Notes under the pieces: model-generated
Databases searched by the model: none
What the model was told of the DNA's origin: nothing
What the model saw: only the letters and a program-made list of their open reading frames with translations
Assembly: GCA_964600235.1 (NCBI GenBank)
Contig: CAZRIV010000009.1
Location: 115,594-179,593, forward strand
Direction: 5' to 3'
DNA: 64,000 nucleotides
Source of the DNA: MWEI01 sp964600235
GTDB lineage: Bacteria; Desulfobacterota; Desulfomonilia; UBA1062
Translations under genes and position numbers: made by a program
Shown here: positions 17,436 to 26,020 of the stretch, in pieces
Layout of the letters: each line of letters opens with the position of its first letter
Position numbering within the stretch: position 1 is the first letter of the stretch

Positions 17436-18395
17436 CTAAACCTCTGATAGTTTATTTAATGAAGAGAATACCAATCTATTATCATGTGCAAACATCAAAA
17501 AAGTCTCAATGTCGTTTAAAAATCTTTTGATATCACTCTTGGTCCTTACAAAAGGGCTCCTTCCCGGAAGCAGTGAAGTAGAATGAAAGGACATGTTTAA
17601 GAACTGATATCCATTTCGCATAGCTGCCTTAGCTAAAAGGACCATCTCTTTACCGCTACACATTTCAGGAGATAGCCATCGAAGGTTAAGTATTCTCAGC
17701 CTGTCAAGTATACCAATCATGTGGTATCGGGATAATCTACTCTTCATAATTCTTTCTCTTATTGACGCCCAAAATTTATAATTCTTCTGATAAAATCCTA
17801 TTGTCACAGGTACTTCTAGCATGAGGCCATTGGGATCTTTTGTAAGAATAGCATTCGGGTTAAACTTATAACAATCTATGGGAGCATCTGAAAAATCAGG
17901 GCCGCCATATTCTTTCCAACTATAAAATGGTGTCACTGAAGTATCAACCTTATATCCTGACTCATAGATACATCGTGCAACGGTTTCATTCAAACCCCAT
18001 CTGCCGGCCCTAAAGCATGTTGGAGTAAATCCCCAATGCTCTTCAAGTGCCTTATTCAATGTTTGAATCTTTTCTAAAACAAGATCATAGGGAAGGTTAC
18101 AGAGCATGGAGTTATTTGTTGAGATCTCTTCTTTAAAGGGCGGTGTATTCCAGGGGTGGCAATGTGATCCTATACCGCACCTTCCATCTTTATAGATTTT
18201 CTGAATGATTTTTTGTGCTTTCTTATCAATTATAACAGGATAATCGATTAAGTATGTAGGTATTGCTCCATATCGATCAAATAATTCCTGAAGTTCTGGA
18301 ATAATATAGACATTTTCTACTGAATAACCGCTGGAATAATATTCTCCCCATTGGTCTTCTTCTGTATCAATCGTGATATAAACAGCTAATGGCAT
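17436..18395 (-). CDS. polysaccharide deacetylase-like protein (WalW type)
   Basis: A 319-residue protein of the NodB/CE4-like superfamily. Motif 1 is ITIDTEEDQWG near the N-terminus (acidic metal and base residues), motif 2 is GIGSHCHPWNTPPF (His metal ligands), and motif 3 is CFRAGRWG. No signal peptide is seen, so it should act on cytoplasmic, lipid-linked sugar precursors. It ends flush with the GNAT gene downstream. It is separated from the main glycosyltransferase block by the IS3 remnants and may have been moved there with them. The family is deacetylase-like; actual substrate is unknown. Confidence 0.75.
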   Translation of the reverse strand: MPLAVYITIDTEEDQWGEYYSSGYSVENVYIIPELQELFDRYGAIPTYLIDYPVIIDKKAQKIIQKIYKDGRCGIGSHCHPWNTPPFKEEISTNNSMLCNLPYDLVLEKIQTLNKALEEHWGFTPTCFRAGRWGLNETVARCIYESGYKVDTSVTPFYSWKEYGGPDFSDAPIDCYKFNPNAILTKDPNGLMLEVPVTIGFYQKNYKFWASIRERIMKSRLSRYHMIGILDRLRILNLRWLSPEMCSGKEMVLLAKAAMRNGYQFLNMSFHSTSLLPGRSPFVRTKSDIKRFLNDIETFLMFAHDNRLVFSSLNKLSEV

Positions 18396-18583
18396 ATATG
18401 CTCACAATATTTATAGAAGTATATTGTAACTTGTTATAGCAGGTTAATGACATTGTCTACTTTTTTTATACTAGTAAACATCGATGGCCCTCATGCCTTG
18501 GGACTGACCAGCTAATTTGCACAAGCCGGGATGCATCTGAGACTCCATTTCTTCTCTTCATTTCCTGAAGCAAAAAGACTACA

Positions 18584-18676
18584 GAAGACTGGATCCGGGA
18601 TTACAACACCGATCGTCCTCATCAGGAGCTCGGCTATCACTCCCCGGTCAGTTACAAGCAAAAATTAGCCGCTTGA
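18584..18676 (+). pseudogene. IS3-family OrfB C-terminal fragment
   Basis: The plus strand encodes WIRDYNTDRPHQELGYHSPV followed by a few residues and a stop. This is the characteristic C-terminal end of IS3-type DDE integrases (W-Y-N-x-R-P-H-x-x-L-G-Y-x-S-P). The catalytic D, D and E positions are missing, so it is a tail fragment only. It points towards the OrfA-like gene that lies on the opposite strand just downstream. Confidence 0.8.
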
Positions 18677-18706
18677 TTGGTATTGATTTCAGGAGTTCAT
18701 TACACA

Positions 18707-19051
18707 TCACCAGCATGCCTCGCCAGACGAGTTCTCGTCCTCGGAGAGCACTTCCTTGGCTTTTTTTAAAACGTCTATCTGCAGCACCAGCTCGCCGATC
18801 TTCTCCCGATGTGCCTTTATCTGCTCCTCGTACTCGGTATGCACCCGTTTGGGATTGTTCTTCAGACCTTGTCTCCCGAACTCCAGAAAGGTGTTTATCC
18901 ACCCCTCAATCACACTCTGACGGAGATCATTCTCCCTGGCTGCATCTACGATCGTCTTGTGCCCCTTGATGATCTCGAGAACCAGATCAGCCTTCCTCTT
19001 CGATGTCCATCTCTCCATTGCCGGATGGCTCACTACATTGTTCTTTACCAT
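18707..19051 (-). mobile_element. IS3-family OrfA-like transposase subunit
   Basis: An intact 114-residue frame with the IS3 OrfA layout: an N-terminal helix-turn-helix (MERWTSKRKADLVLEIIKGH, DAARENDLRQSVIEGW) and a C-terminal leucine-zipper-like coil (EKIGELVLQIDVLKKAKEVL). GGAGGACATC precedes the ATG, and an IS-end-like sequence lies 36-46 bases further upstream. A same-strand orfB should follow but does not; instead an OrfB tail lies on the opposite strand. The element is therefore a rearranged remnant and cannot transpose by itself. Confidence 0.8.
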
Positions 19052-19065
19052 GATGTCCTCCTACC

Positions 19066-19113
19066 GTGATTTTACCGCTTATCACTGGGACAGTCCATCA
19101 GGGGGTCACTATA
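19066..19113 (-). repeat. 48-base direct repeat, copy 1 (IS left end)
   Basis: Identical over 48 bases to 19178-19225. On the minus strand it contains TGGACTGTCCC (19087-19097), a typical IS3-type terminal sequence, and it leads straight into the OrfA ribosome binding site, so this copy is the element's genuine left end. Confidence 0.85.
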
Positions 19114-19154
19114 GGGTCACTATAGAACTTATAATAACATTATTGTTATCACGA

Positions 19155-19209
19155 TGGACAGTTTCGTCCCCCCTCCTGTGATTTTACCGCTTATCACTGG
19201 GACAGTCCA
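19155..19209 (-). mobile_element. 55-base internally deleted IS mini-element
   Basis: Bounded on the minus strand by TGGACTGTCCC (19209-19199) and by a right-end-like ACTGTCCA (19162-19155), with only left-end sequence between. It looks like an IS with almost everything between its ends deleted. Confidence 0.5.
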
Positions 19210-19225
19210 TCAGGGGGTCACTATA
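19178..19225 (-). repeat. 48-base direct repeat, copy 2
   Basis: Perfect second copy of the left-end repeat at 19066-19113. The repeat also contains about 16 bases outside the presumed terminal TGG, so the duplication includes flanking DNA and is not just two insertions. Confidence 0.85.
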
Positions 19226-19241
19226 ATGTTGCAGGTATCAA

Positions 19242-19286
19242 AATAACAGAGGGGGGGAGGCAATATGCCTCCCCCCCTCTGTTATT
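19242..19286 (-). terminator. rho-independent terminator after the beta-helix gene
   Basis: A perfect 21-base-pair stem with a three-base loop: AATAACAGAGGGGGGGAGGC plus A (19242-19262) pairs with 19266-19286. On the minus strand it is followed by TTATTTTGAT and lies 18 bases after the stop at 19305. Confidence 0.85.
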
Positions 19287-19304
19287 GCTAATCTCTATTC
19301 TGCT

Positions 19305-20774
19305 TTAAATTATCTCTACACTTACACCATTGGGTACTACTGGGGGTGTGGTATCTGGGGATGTCCCTCCGCTGCCGTAAATGTCGGAGGGTATCGTGTT
19401 TCCTAGATATTGCCATATATATTTTGTCAGAGTCTGGTTGTCTGCGCAAAAACCTCTTGCAGACACGGCTCTCATATCACTACGGATCCTGTCCTCATAT
19501 GGGAACGGCCATAGGTTTTCAGAAGTTACTGTATTCCACCCTGACTCTCCATAAAGAGTACCCGACACCCCTATCTTTTTCATAATCGTAGCGCCGATTT
19601 GCCCACCGTCTGAGCCTGCTGTACTCAATGCAGACCCACTCTCAATTCTTACCGGATATAGTAATCCATTGGTCTGAGGATCATATGTTTTACAACTTGT
19701 GCAAGCAGATTCAGCGCTCTCGATATTACAATAGGAACCAGTAGAGCTTACAAGGCTCCCACCAGATCTATTGAACAGTATGCTATTTGATACCGAAGAA
19801 CCATAAACATTGTAATTACTATCTCCTAGAGTCAGATTGGAGCAACCATTGTTTGTACCTCTGACGACTGCAAAATTTGCTGTCGTCTGTTTGTAAGCAA
19901 GGCAATTTCCAAAATGATAGTCAATATTTGTGGTAGGATCTATATAGAACCCAATATTCAATCCGTTCAGTGCGATGCAGCCATCCCAATTGTTCTGAGC
20001 CATTGATCCATCATGCTCTGTTGCATAAAACATGGAGTACCAGTTTACATAACTTTGATCACAGTCAATGGCTATACAATTCTGAAAGTAAACGTATCTG
20101 GAGCTATAGGAATTAAACCCGGCTTCTGGGTCATTGGCTCCATCTCCAGTCCACCCAGGATCATGGCGGACAACGCAACGTCTTAAGATTACATTATATG
20201 ATCTATAGATAAGGAAATTATAACGACCACCTGACCCATAACTATAACAATCTTCGAAAAGAATATCATGAGCATCACCATATGTTGTGCTGCCACAACC
20301 GACTGTGACTGTATTTCCGGATGTTTCACTTCCTCTAAATCCACATTTCAAGACTTTTACGTGATGCCCCAATACTCCTTTCCCTTGCGAGTAATTGAAA
20401 TTCATTCCAGATATGGTTATATAAGAATTTGAAGCTGTCATCTGTAGTGATCCAAGCCTTGTTATAGTTACTCCACCTACCTCGGCTGCTTGTATGGTGG
20501 TGTAATTTCCAGAGGAACCGTTAGGTATATTTGCAATGGAATCACTTGTGTTTGTATATGTCCCATTTTTGATTATTAAGGTATCTCCCCCAGACATGAG
20601 GTTAATACCGCTTTGAATGTATTTTTTAGGACTTGAACTGGTGCCAGTTCCACCATCTGTTGTCGCATTACTATCGACATAGTAAGTAGCGCAATAAGCT
20701 GCGCTTGAAATACATAAGCATATTAACATAGCATGAAATATGATAGTTATCTTTTTAAGCCATGCGTTGTTCAT
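19305..20774 (-). CDS. secreted right-handed beta-helix protein
   Basis: A 489-residue exported protein. The start at 20774 follows AAGGAAG and opens a signal peptide (MNNAWLKKITIIFHAMLICL, cleaved near AYC/A). The body begins TYYVDSNATTDGGTGTSSSP and runs as parallel beta-helix coils rich in Gly, Ser and Asn (SYITISGMNFNYSQG, DILFEDCYSYG, NVILRRCVVRHD), the fold used by polysaccharide lyases and polymer-binding proteins. It ends PDTTPPVVPNGVSVEII, a typical tail of such proteins. No PEP-CTERM signal. A sigma-54 type promoter lies upstream and a strong terminator downstream, so it is expressed as a single-gene unit. Likely polymer trimming or binding; the activity is not shown. Confidence 0.8.
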   Translation of the reverse strand: MNNAWLKKITIIFHAMLICLCISSAAYCATYYVDSNATTDGGTGTSSSPKKYIQSGINLMSGGDTLIIKNGTYTNTSDSIANIPNGSSGNYTTIQAAEVGGVTITRLGSLQMTASNSYITISGMNFNYSQGKGVLGHHVKVLKCGFRGSETSGNTVTVGCGSTTYGDAHDILFEDCYSYGSGGRYNFLIYRSYNVILRRCVVRHDPGWTGDGANDPEAGFNSYSSRYVYFQNCIAIDCDQSYVNWYSMFYATEHDGSMAQNNWDGCIALNGLNIGFYIDPTTNIDYHFGNCLAYKQTTANFAVVRGTNNGCSNLTLGDSNYNVYGSSVSNSILFNRSGGSLVSSTGSYCNIESAESACTSCKTYDPQTNGLLYPVRIESGSALSTAGSDGGQIGATIMKKIGVSGTLYGESGWNTVTSENLWPFPYEDRIRSDMRAVSARGFCADNQTLTKYIWQYLGNTIPSDIYGSGGTSPDTTPPVVPNGVSVEII

Positions 20775-20836
20775 AATGTCTTCCTTTCTCAATCTTGTGT
20801 GATAGATTTTTTGATCTTGTCACTGGCGAAGATTAA

Positions 20837-20851
20837 GCAAGTTATATGCCA
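20837..20851 (-). promoter_or_regulatory. sigma-54 (RpoN) promoter, near consensus
   Basis: On the minus strand the sequence is TGGCATATAACTTGC followed by T. The GG and GC elements are ten bases apart and nine of eleven defined consensus positions match. The start site would be near 20825, about 50 bases before the ATG of the beta-helix gene. Confidence 0.72.
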
Positions 20852-20926
20852 TTTATTATTGATTGCGAGTAGCTAAATCATTTTATATTAAGGTATTAAT
20901 ACTTTTTGATACTTTATTATTTATTA

Positions 20927-22159
20927 TTATCCACCTTTGTTGCATTTATTTATTGCATCTACATATAATTTAAAATACTGTTCTGCAACTTTAGCCCAAG
21001 AATTATCGTCTACAGTTTGTCTTAGTCCCTGATCACTCCAATTCATTGATATTCCGAGATCTAATTTATTCGCAAGCTCATGATGATTTCCTGGGGTAAA
21101 AAGAAATCCATTCTCGCTATCTGCTATCATCTCTGGAATGCCTCCAACACGAGACGCTATAACAGGACGCCCCGAAGCGAGCGATTCAAGCACAACATTG
21201 GGGCACCCTTCACGTATACTGGGTAGACATAATAAATCAGAAGCACCATACCAATATGGAATTTCAGAATGCTCTCTGAATCCTTTAAAAATAAACTGAT
21301 TGGTCAAGCCATTTTTCTTGATCTGAGTTTCATATTGTCCCCTTTCAGGTCCGTCACCAACAACAACAACTGAAAACTGTTCCCCACCATTTTGTTTTAA
21401 AATACTTATGCTGTTAATTAATGTATCAAAACCTTTTTCAGAACTAAGTCTACCAACAAACAAGATTATTTTCCCATCGCTGGGGATCGCCAACCGTTTC
21501 CGACATTCTTTTTTTTCGTAAAGCCTGAAGAGAGAGACGTCTACACCGTTGCGTATAACACTAACACTTCCTTGTGGAATGCTCCATTGTTCCATTTTTA
21601 AAGCCAATTCAGTGCTGACAGCAGTCACACCGTCACAACCCCTAACGGCTTTTTTTATCTGATTACCGATAATAAATTTGTTAGGATAATGATTCACATC
21701 ACATCCAAGGGCTGTAAGAACAATAGGTATTCTTAATACCTTGCATGCCCACACTGCTGAGACTCCATCTGGATAAAGCCAATGAGCATTTACTAAATCA
21801 ATACCGCATTGGTTCTTCAAAGACAGTAAACATCTTAATACCGCTGGAAAAACAAGAGAAGCATGAATATGTTCTGATATCTTTGGAATCATGAGATATT
21901 TTGGACTATATACTTGTATACCATCATAGAGATATTTAACCGGCACCTGAGCAAGTTTATACCATTGCTCGAATCTTTTTAAAGAATTCCATCTAGGAAA
22001 ATATGGCAGTGGGCACACAACCTGAATATTACACAATTGACTTAATTGCTTTGCTATTTGTAAAGTGAATATCCCCCTTGTGTTGTCAACTTGTGTAGGA
22101 AATAGATTAGACAGAATAATTATGTTTCTTTTTTGTTCTTTCCTATTCTCAAACTTCAT
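20927..22159 (-). CDS. glycosyltransferase family 4
   Basis: A 410-residue GT-B protein. The N-terminal domain binds the acceptor (IIILSNLFPTQVDNTRGIFT); the C-terminal nucleotide-sugar domain has SVSVIRNGVDVSLF, ILFVGRLSSEKGFDTLI and the E-x7-E type block REGCPNVVLESLASGRPVIA ahead of SRVGGIPEMI. It has no signal peptide and acts at the cytoplasmic face on lipid-linked sugars. It follows asnB by 33 bases on the same strand, so both are in one transcript, and it is the last gene before the sigma-54 promoter of the beta-helix gene. Donor and linkage cannot be read from sequence. Confidence 0.88.
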   Translation of the reverse strand: MKFENRKEQKRNIIILSNLFPTQVDNTRGIFTLQIAKQLSQLCNIQVVCPLPYFPRWNSLKRFEQWYKLAQVPVKYLYDGIQVYSPKYLMIPKISEHIHASLVFPAVLRCLLSLKNQCGIDLVNAHWLYPDGVSAVWACKVLRIPIVLTALGCDVNHYPNKFIIGNQIKKAVRGCDGVTAVSTELALKMEQWSIPQGSVSVIRNGVDVSLFRLYEKKECRKRLAIPSDGKIILFVGRLSSEKGFDTLINSISILKQNGGEQFSVVVVGDGPERGQYETQIKKNGLTNQFIFKGFREHSEIPYWYGASDLLCLPSIREGCPNVVLESLASGRPVIASRVGGIPEMIADSENGFLFTPGNHHELANKLDLGISMNWSDQGLRQTVDDNSWAKVAEQYFKLYVDAINKCNKGG

Positions 22160-22192
22160 AATGAAGACCCTCGATGCTCATTAAATATTCGT

Positions 22193-24058
22193 TTAGTTAT
22201 CAATATATTTTCTGTGCCATAATTCCAGTACTAATAATGCAAATATCCGTCTGCCGAAATCCTCTTTTCCAGTTCGATTAAATTCAAGTATCTTATTAAT
22301 ATAGTCCGGGTTAAAATAACCTCTCGATAGAGATCGAGAATCTAACAAAATGTCTTTTGTTTCATTATATATTGAATCTCGCAACCATGCCGAAACTGGC
22401 ACAGGGAAACCCATTTTTTTTCTGCTGAGGATTTCTTTCGGCAGTACTTCCCGCGCAACCTTTTTTAGAATGTGTTTTCCACGGAATATATTTAATTTAA
22501 GTTGATCAGGAAGTGATACAGCAAATTCTACAAGTTTATGATCAAGAAAAGGAACTCTAAGTTCAACAGATGCAGCCATCGTCATTTTATCGGCTTTAAT
22601 GAGTAAATCATCTGGTAGCCAGGTTTTCATATCCAAATACAGCATTTGCTGTAACCTTGTGGCCCCCTTCACAGAATCATAGAGAGCCTCGAAAATTCCC
22701 GCCAAGGGTGAATCCATATTTGCAGCAAAATCCTTTTGATATAAATCATCTTTTATTGAGGGAGTTACGTCACATGATATTGTTCTATAACGTTTGTCAA
22801 AAGGTTGATAAATCCAATCTACATACTTTTTCCTTTTTTCATCTGTGAAGAATAATCCAATACATCGGGAAACCACTTGGCGCGGCAATAAATTAGCAAC
22901 AGGTCTTACTGCTTCTATCCAGGACATTATACGATAAAGAGGGTACCCTGCAAATATTTCATCCGCTCCCTCCCCTGATAAGAGAACAATGGCTTCGTTG
23001 CGAGCGCATTGTGAAAGCCTTAAGAGTGCAATGCCTGCACTTTCCACTATCGGCTCTTCAACATAACTAAGGAAATTATCTAACGAAAGAAAAAAATCTT
23101 CAGGATCTAGGATGAACTCAAAATGATCTGTTTTAAACTTGCTTGCAACAAGACTCGCATACCCCAATTCACTTTTGTCCGGTGCATTCCTATAACCCAC
23201 TGAGAAGGTCTTTAGGGGTTCTTTCACTTGGTTGCTTGCATAAGCAACTACAGTACTGGAATCTAATCCACCACTCAGGAAAACTCCCAGAGGTACATCA
23301 CTGATGAGATGGAGTTCCAGCACCTCATTTAGCAAGTCATTCAGCTTTAGCTGTGCTTCATCTATGGTCATCTCATTGCATCCAAATTCATTAATGTCCC
23401 AATATTGTTTTTCCTGAAATACTCCATCTTGAATGATACCTATGTGCCCAGGCAAGAGTTTCATTATTCCTTCAAAAGCTGTGAATTTGCCAGGAACATA
23501 GCCCATTGTAATAAAGCTATCTAGAACGTTCACATTTACAGAAGAAGAATAATATCCGCTTAGCAATATAGGCTTGATTTCAGAAGCAAATAGAAATTCA
23601 CCCTTGCTTAAACAATAATACAAGGGCTTGATCCCGAGTCTGTCTCGAGCCAGAAACAACATTTTTTTTAAAGAATCATAAATTGCAATCGCAAACATCC
23701 CCCTAAAAATGTCTATGCATTCTAATCCAAATTCTTCATAGGCATGAACAATTACTTCAGTATCTGAGTTTGTTTTAAATATATGCCCTTTATTTATTAA
23801 GTTACTTCGTATTTCCCGATAATTATATATTTCGCCATTAAATACAGTCGCTACTGATTTATCCTCATTAAACATCGGTTGGTGGCCGCTATTGAGATCT
23901 ATGATGCTCAACCTACGATGACCTAAGCCTGCTGAATCTTTAATAAACAAACCTCTATCATCAGGTCCTCTATGGGACATAGCATCTGTCATTCTGGCAA
24001 GAACGTCACTTTGCACATCATTTCCTTTTATATTGACTATTCCACAAATTCCACACAT
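22193..24058 (-). CDS. asnB: asparagine synthase-type amidotransferase (PEP-CTERM locus)
   Basis: A 621-residue two-domain enzyme. The N-terminal Ntn glutaminase begins MCGICGIVNIKGND (Cys2 nucleophile after Met removal) and the C-terminal synthetase has the PP-loop FLSGGLDSSTVVAY. Length and context match the amidotransferase that is regularly found in exosortase/PEP-CTERM loci, where it is thought to amidate sugar acids rather than make free asparagine. SRKKMGFPVPVSAWLRDSI near the end is the usual C-terminal block. It lies between two GT4 genes on the same strand. Whether it makes asparagine or modifies a uronic acid cannot be told from the sequence. Confidence 0.88.
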   Translation of the reverse strand: MCGICGIVNIKGNDVQSDVLARMTDAMSHRGPDDRGLFIKDSAGLGHRRLSIIDLNSGHQPMFNEDKSVATVFNGEIYNYREIRSNLINKGHIFKTNSDTEVIVHAYEEFGLECIDIFRGMFAIAIYDSLKKMLFLARDRLGIKPLYYCLSKGEFLFASEIKPILLSGYYSSSVNVNVLDSFITMGYVPGKFTAFEGIMKLLPGHIGIIQDGVFQEKQYWDINEFGCNEMTIDEAQLKLNDLLNEVLELHLISDVPLGVFLSGGLDSSTVVAYASNQVKEPLKTFSVGYRNAPDKSELGYASLVASKFKTDHFEFILDPEDFFLSLDNFLSYVEEPIVESAGIALLRLSQCARNEAIVLLSGEGADEIFAGYPLYRIMSWIEAVRPVANLLPRQVVSRCIGLFFTDEKRKKYVDWIYQPFDKRYRTISCDVTPSIKDDLYQKDFAANMDSPLAGIFEALYDSVKGATRLQQMLYLDMKTWLPDDLLIKADKMTMAASVELRVPFLDHKLVEFAVSLPDQLKLNIFRGKHILKKVAREVLPKEILSRKKMGFPVPVSAWLRDSIYNETKDILLDSRSLSRGYFNPDYINKILEFNRTGKEDFGRRIFALLVLELWHRKYIDN

Positions 24059-24105
24059 AGATTGTTAAGACTCCTCTATGAATTTATTCAGTTATTGTGA
24101 CTATA

Positions 24106-25224
24106 TTATCTAATATTCAAATAAATATCTGAATATTCTTGCACCATTTTATCAACAGAAAATTTATTCTGAACATAATCGAGAGCAAATGTTCTCAGCT
24201 GAACCGCTTCGGAAGGATTCAAGAGCAATTCAATTATTGCTTCAGCAATTGATTCCGGCTCATGGCCATGAATCATCTTACCAGCGAGCCCATCAGCAAG
24301 AGCCTCAGGGATACCACCCACTGAAGATGCAGCGATCGGAACACCTGAGGACATGGCTTCTAGTACTGAAATGGGGAATCCTTCGCTTATTGAACAAAGA
24401 ACAAAGACGTCAAGAATCCTAAGGAGTTCAGATACATCATTGCGCGTACCAAGAAAAAGCACAGCTCTCTCAAGACCTAATTCACGGACAAGATTCTGAA
24501 GGCTTTCCCTTGTGACACCATCTCCAATGATAAGAAGGCGGCATTTCTCTATTCTTGAACAGATTATTTTCATTGCGTGAAGTAAAGCGGCATGATTCTT
24601 CACGGGTGTTAACCTTGCAACGATTCCAATAATTTTTTCTTCTGAAGAAAATCCCAACTCCCTCTTCTTATTCTGGATATCTATATTCCTAGAAAACAGA
24701 CCATTGTCTACACCATTATAAATGACATTAATATTCTCCTTCTTAACAGATTGCTTTTTAGACATAAGCTCTTTAACATAATTGGATGGGGCTACAATGC
24801 TATCGGTATAGAGTTCGCAGATTTTAGATCCCAGTAAGTACAACTTTGTTGGATTCTCCCAGACAGAGTGCTCTGTATAAACAATCCTGGCTCCTGTAAG
24901 CCTAGCAGGAATAGTGGAATAAAGCCACATATACCCATTATGAGAATGAATAATATTAGGCTTCTGTTCCTTGAATAGTTTATATAGTCTAACAGGTAAT
25001 GTAATGTCTTTCCCACTGCTTTGGACAACATTAAATATTTGGATACCAGAAGTCTCGAAATCTTCTCTTAAACTACCACCATCCTGAAAAGAGCAGATCA
25101 TTGGTTTAAATAAATCTGGATTCAACCCATTAGATAAATCATAGATCATCTTTTCAGCACCGCCATGGTCTAACGAAAAAGTAACATACATGATTTTAAT
25201 TTTATCATTTTTAATATTTTTCAT
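24106..25224 (-). CDS. glycosyltransferase family 4
   Basis: A 372-residue GT-B protein with the N-terminal loop SLDHGGAEKMIYDLSNG and the C-terminal signature INVIYNGVDNGLF, IIGIVARLTPVKNHAALLHA and SEGFPISVLEAMSSGVPIAA. That opening is typical of the sugar transferases of PEP-CTERM/EpsH loci. The start at 25224 is supported by GGAG seven bases upstream; a longer frame to 25287 would overlap the upstream deacetylase by 31 bases and lacks such a site. It is transcribed with asnB (47 bases downstream). Sugar specificity is unknown. Confidence 0.88.
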   Translation of the reverse strand: MKNIKNDKIKIMYVTFSLDHGGAEKMIYDLSNGLNPDLFKPMICSFQDGGSLREDFETSGIQIFNVVQSSGKDITLPVRLYKLFKEQKPNIIHSHNGYMWLYSTIPARLTGARIVYTEHSVWENPTKLYLLGSKICELYTDSIVAPSNYVKELMSKKQSVKKENINVIYNGVDNGLFSRNIDIQNKKRELGFSSEEKIIGIVARLTPVKNHAALLHAMKIICSRIEKCRLLIIGDGVTRESLQNLVRELGLERAVLFLGTRNDVSELLRILDVFVLCSISEGFPISVLEAMSSGVPIAASSVGGIPEALADGLAGKMIHGHEPESIAEAIIELLLNPSEAVQLRTFALDYVQNKFSVDKMVQEYSDIYLNIR

Positions 25225-25256
25225 TGGTCTCCAGAATAATCTTAACCTATATTTTA

Positions 25257-25892
25257 TCAGGCAATGTGATTTAAGGAACCAAAACAAAATCCATTCTTCA
25301 ATAACCTTCTAATAATATGTGACAACATCTTCGATGTTATTTCTGTGTCATCATGAAAAAGCAAAATATCCCCAGATTTAACTTTTTCCAATCCTTGCAT
25401 AAGATCAGAATCGTTTTTTAGAAACGAATCTCGACTATCAAATGACCACATAATAATTTTTTGTGATTTCTGGAGCGCATAAAAGAGAATTGGAAAAGTT
25501 ATCTTACCAAATGGAGGTCTAATATATTTTGGAATAATATTAAAAGATTCTCTGAGAAGAATATCATTCTTTCTCAGATCCGAGAGACCTTTATTAAATT
25601 CTAAGTGTGATGTAAGGATATGCCCAAAAGTATGATTACCAACTTCGTGACCTGACTGCAGTATCCTTTTAACAAGTTCAGGGTTTTTTGTGATGGCATA
25701 TCCAGATAAAAAGAACGTTGCAGGTATTCCATATAGCTTTAATATATTTAGTATATTTTCTGTATACTCAAAATGTGGTCCATCATCAAACGTTATATAA
25801 ATCATATTTGAAGAACGCGCACCATTTCTTACAATAAGCGATCTCGGCTCTATGGAAAATACGATTTTTTTTATGAAAGGTCGTAAGATCAT
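25257..25892 (-). CDS. polysaccharide deacetylase (NodB/CE4)
   Basis: A 211-residue CE4 domain protein: motif 1 ITFDDGPHFEYT (catalytic base and metal Asp), motif 2 GHEVGNHTFGH (two metal His), motif 3 RPPFGKITFP, then WSFDSRDSF and the late ILLFHD. All catalytic positions are present, unlike its two diverged relatives in this locus. There is no clear signal peptide, though the first 20 residues are moderately hydrophobic. Genes of this kind in exosortase loci are annotated as PEP-CTERM-associated deacetylases. It ends 33 bases before the downstream GT4 start on the same strand. Likely substrate is an N-acetylhexosamine of the repeat unit. Confidence 0.9.
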   Translation of the reverse strand: MILRPFIKKIVFSIEPRSLIVRNGARSSNMIYITFDDGPHFEYTENILNILKLYGIPATFFLSGYAITKNPELVKRILQSGHEVGNHTFGHILTSHLEFNKGLSDLRKNDILLRESFNIIPKYIRPPFGKITFPILFYALQKSQKIIMWSFDSRDSFLKNDSDLMQGLEKVKSGDILLFHDDTEITSKMLSHIIRRLLKNGFCFGSLNHIA

Positions 25893-26020
25893 ATTAACAT
25901 GAGCTCATGACAACCATTAGTGGTTTGTTTCTAATCAGTGATAAAACAACTTGGAAAAATCAATTCTCTTGGCCAATAGCATCTTGTTGATGTAATTTAT
26001 TTGGTTCTATCAGAATAAAT

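Noticed and set aside
22657..22848. Short opposite-strand frames inside asnB and other long genes
   Set aside because: They are antisense or alternate-frame shadows of well-supported proteins and carry no independent motif.
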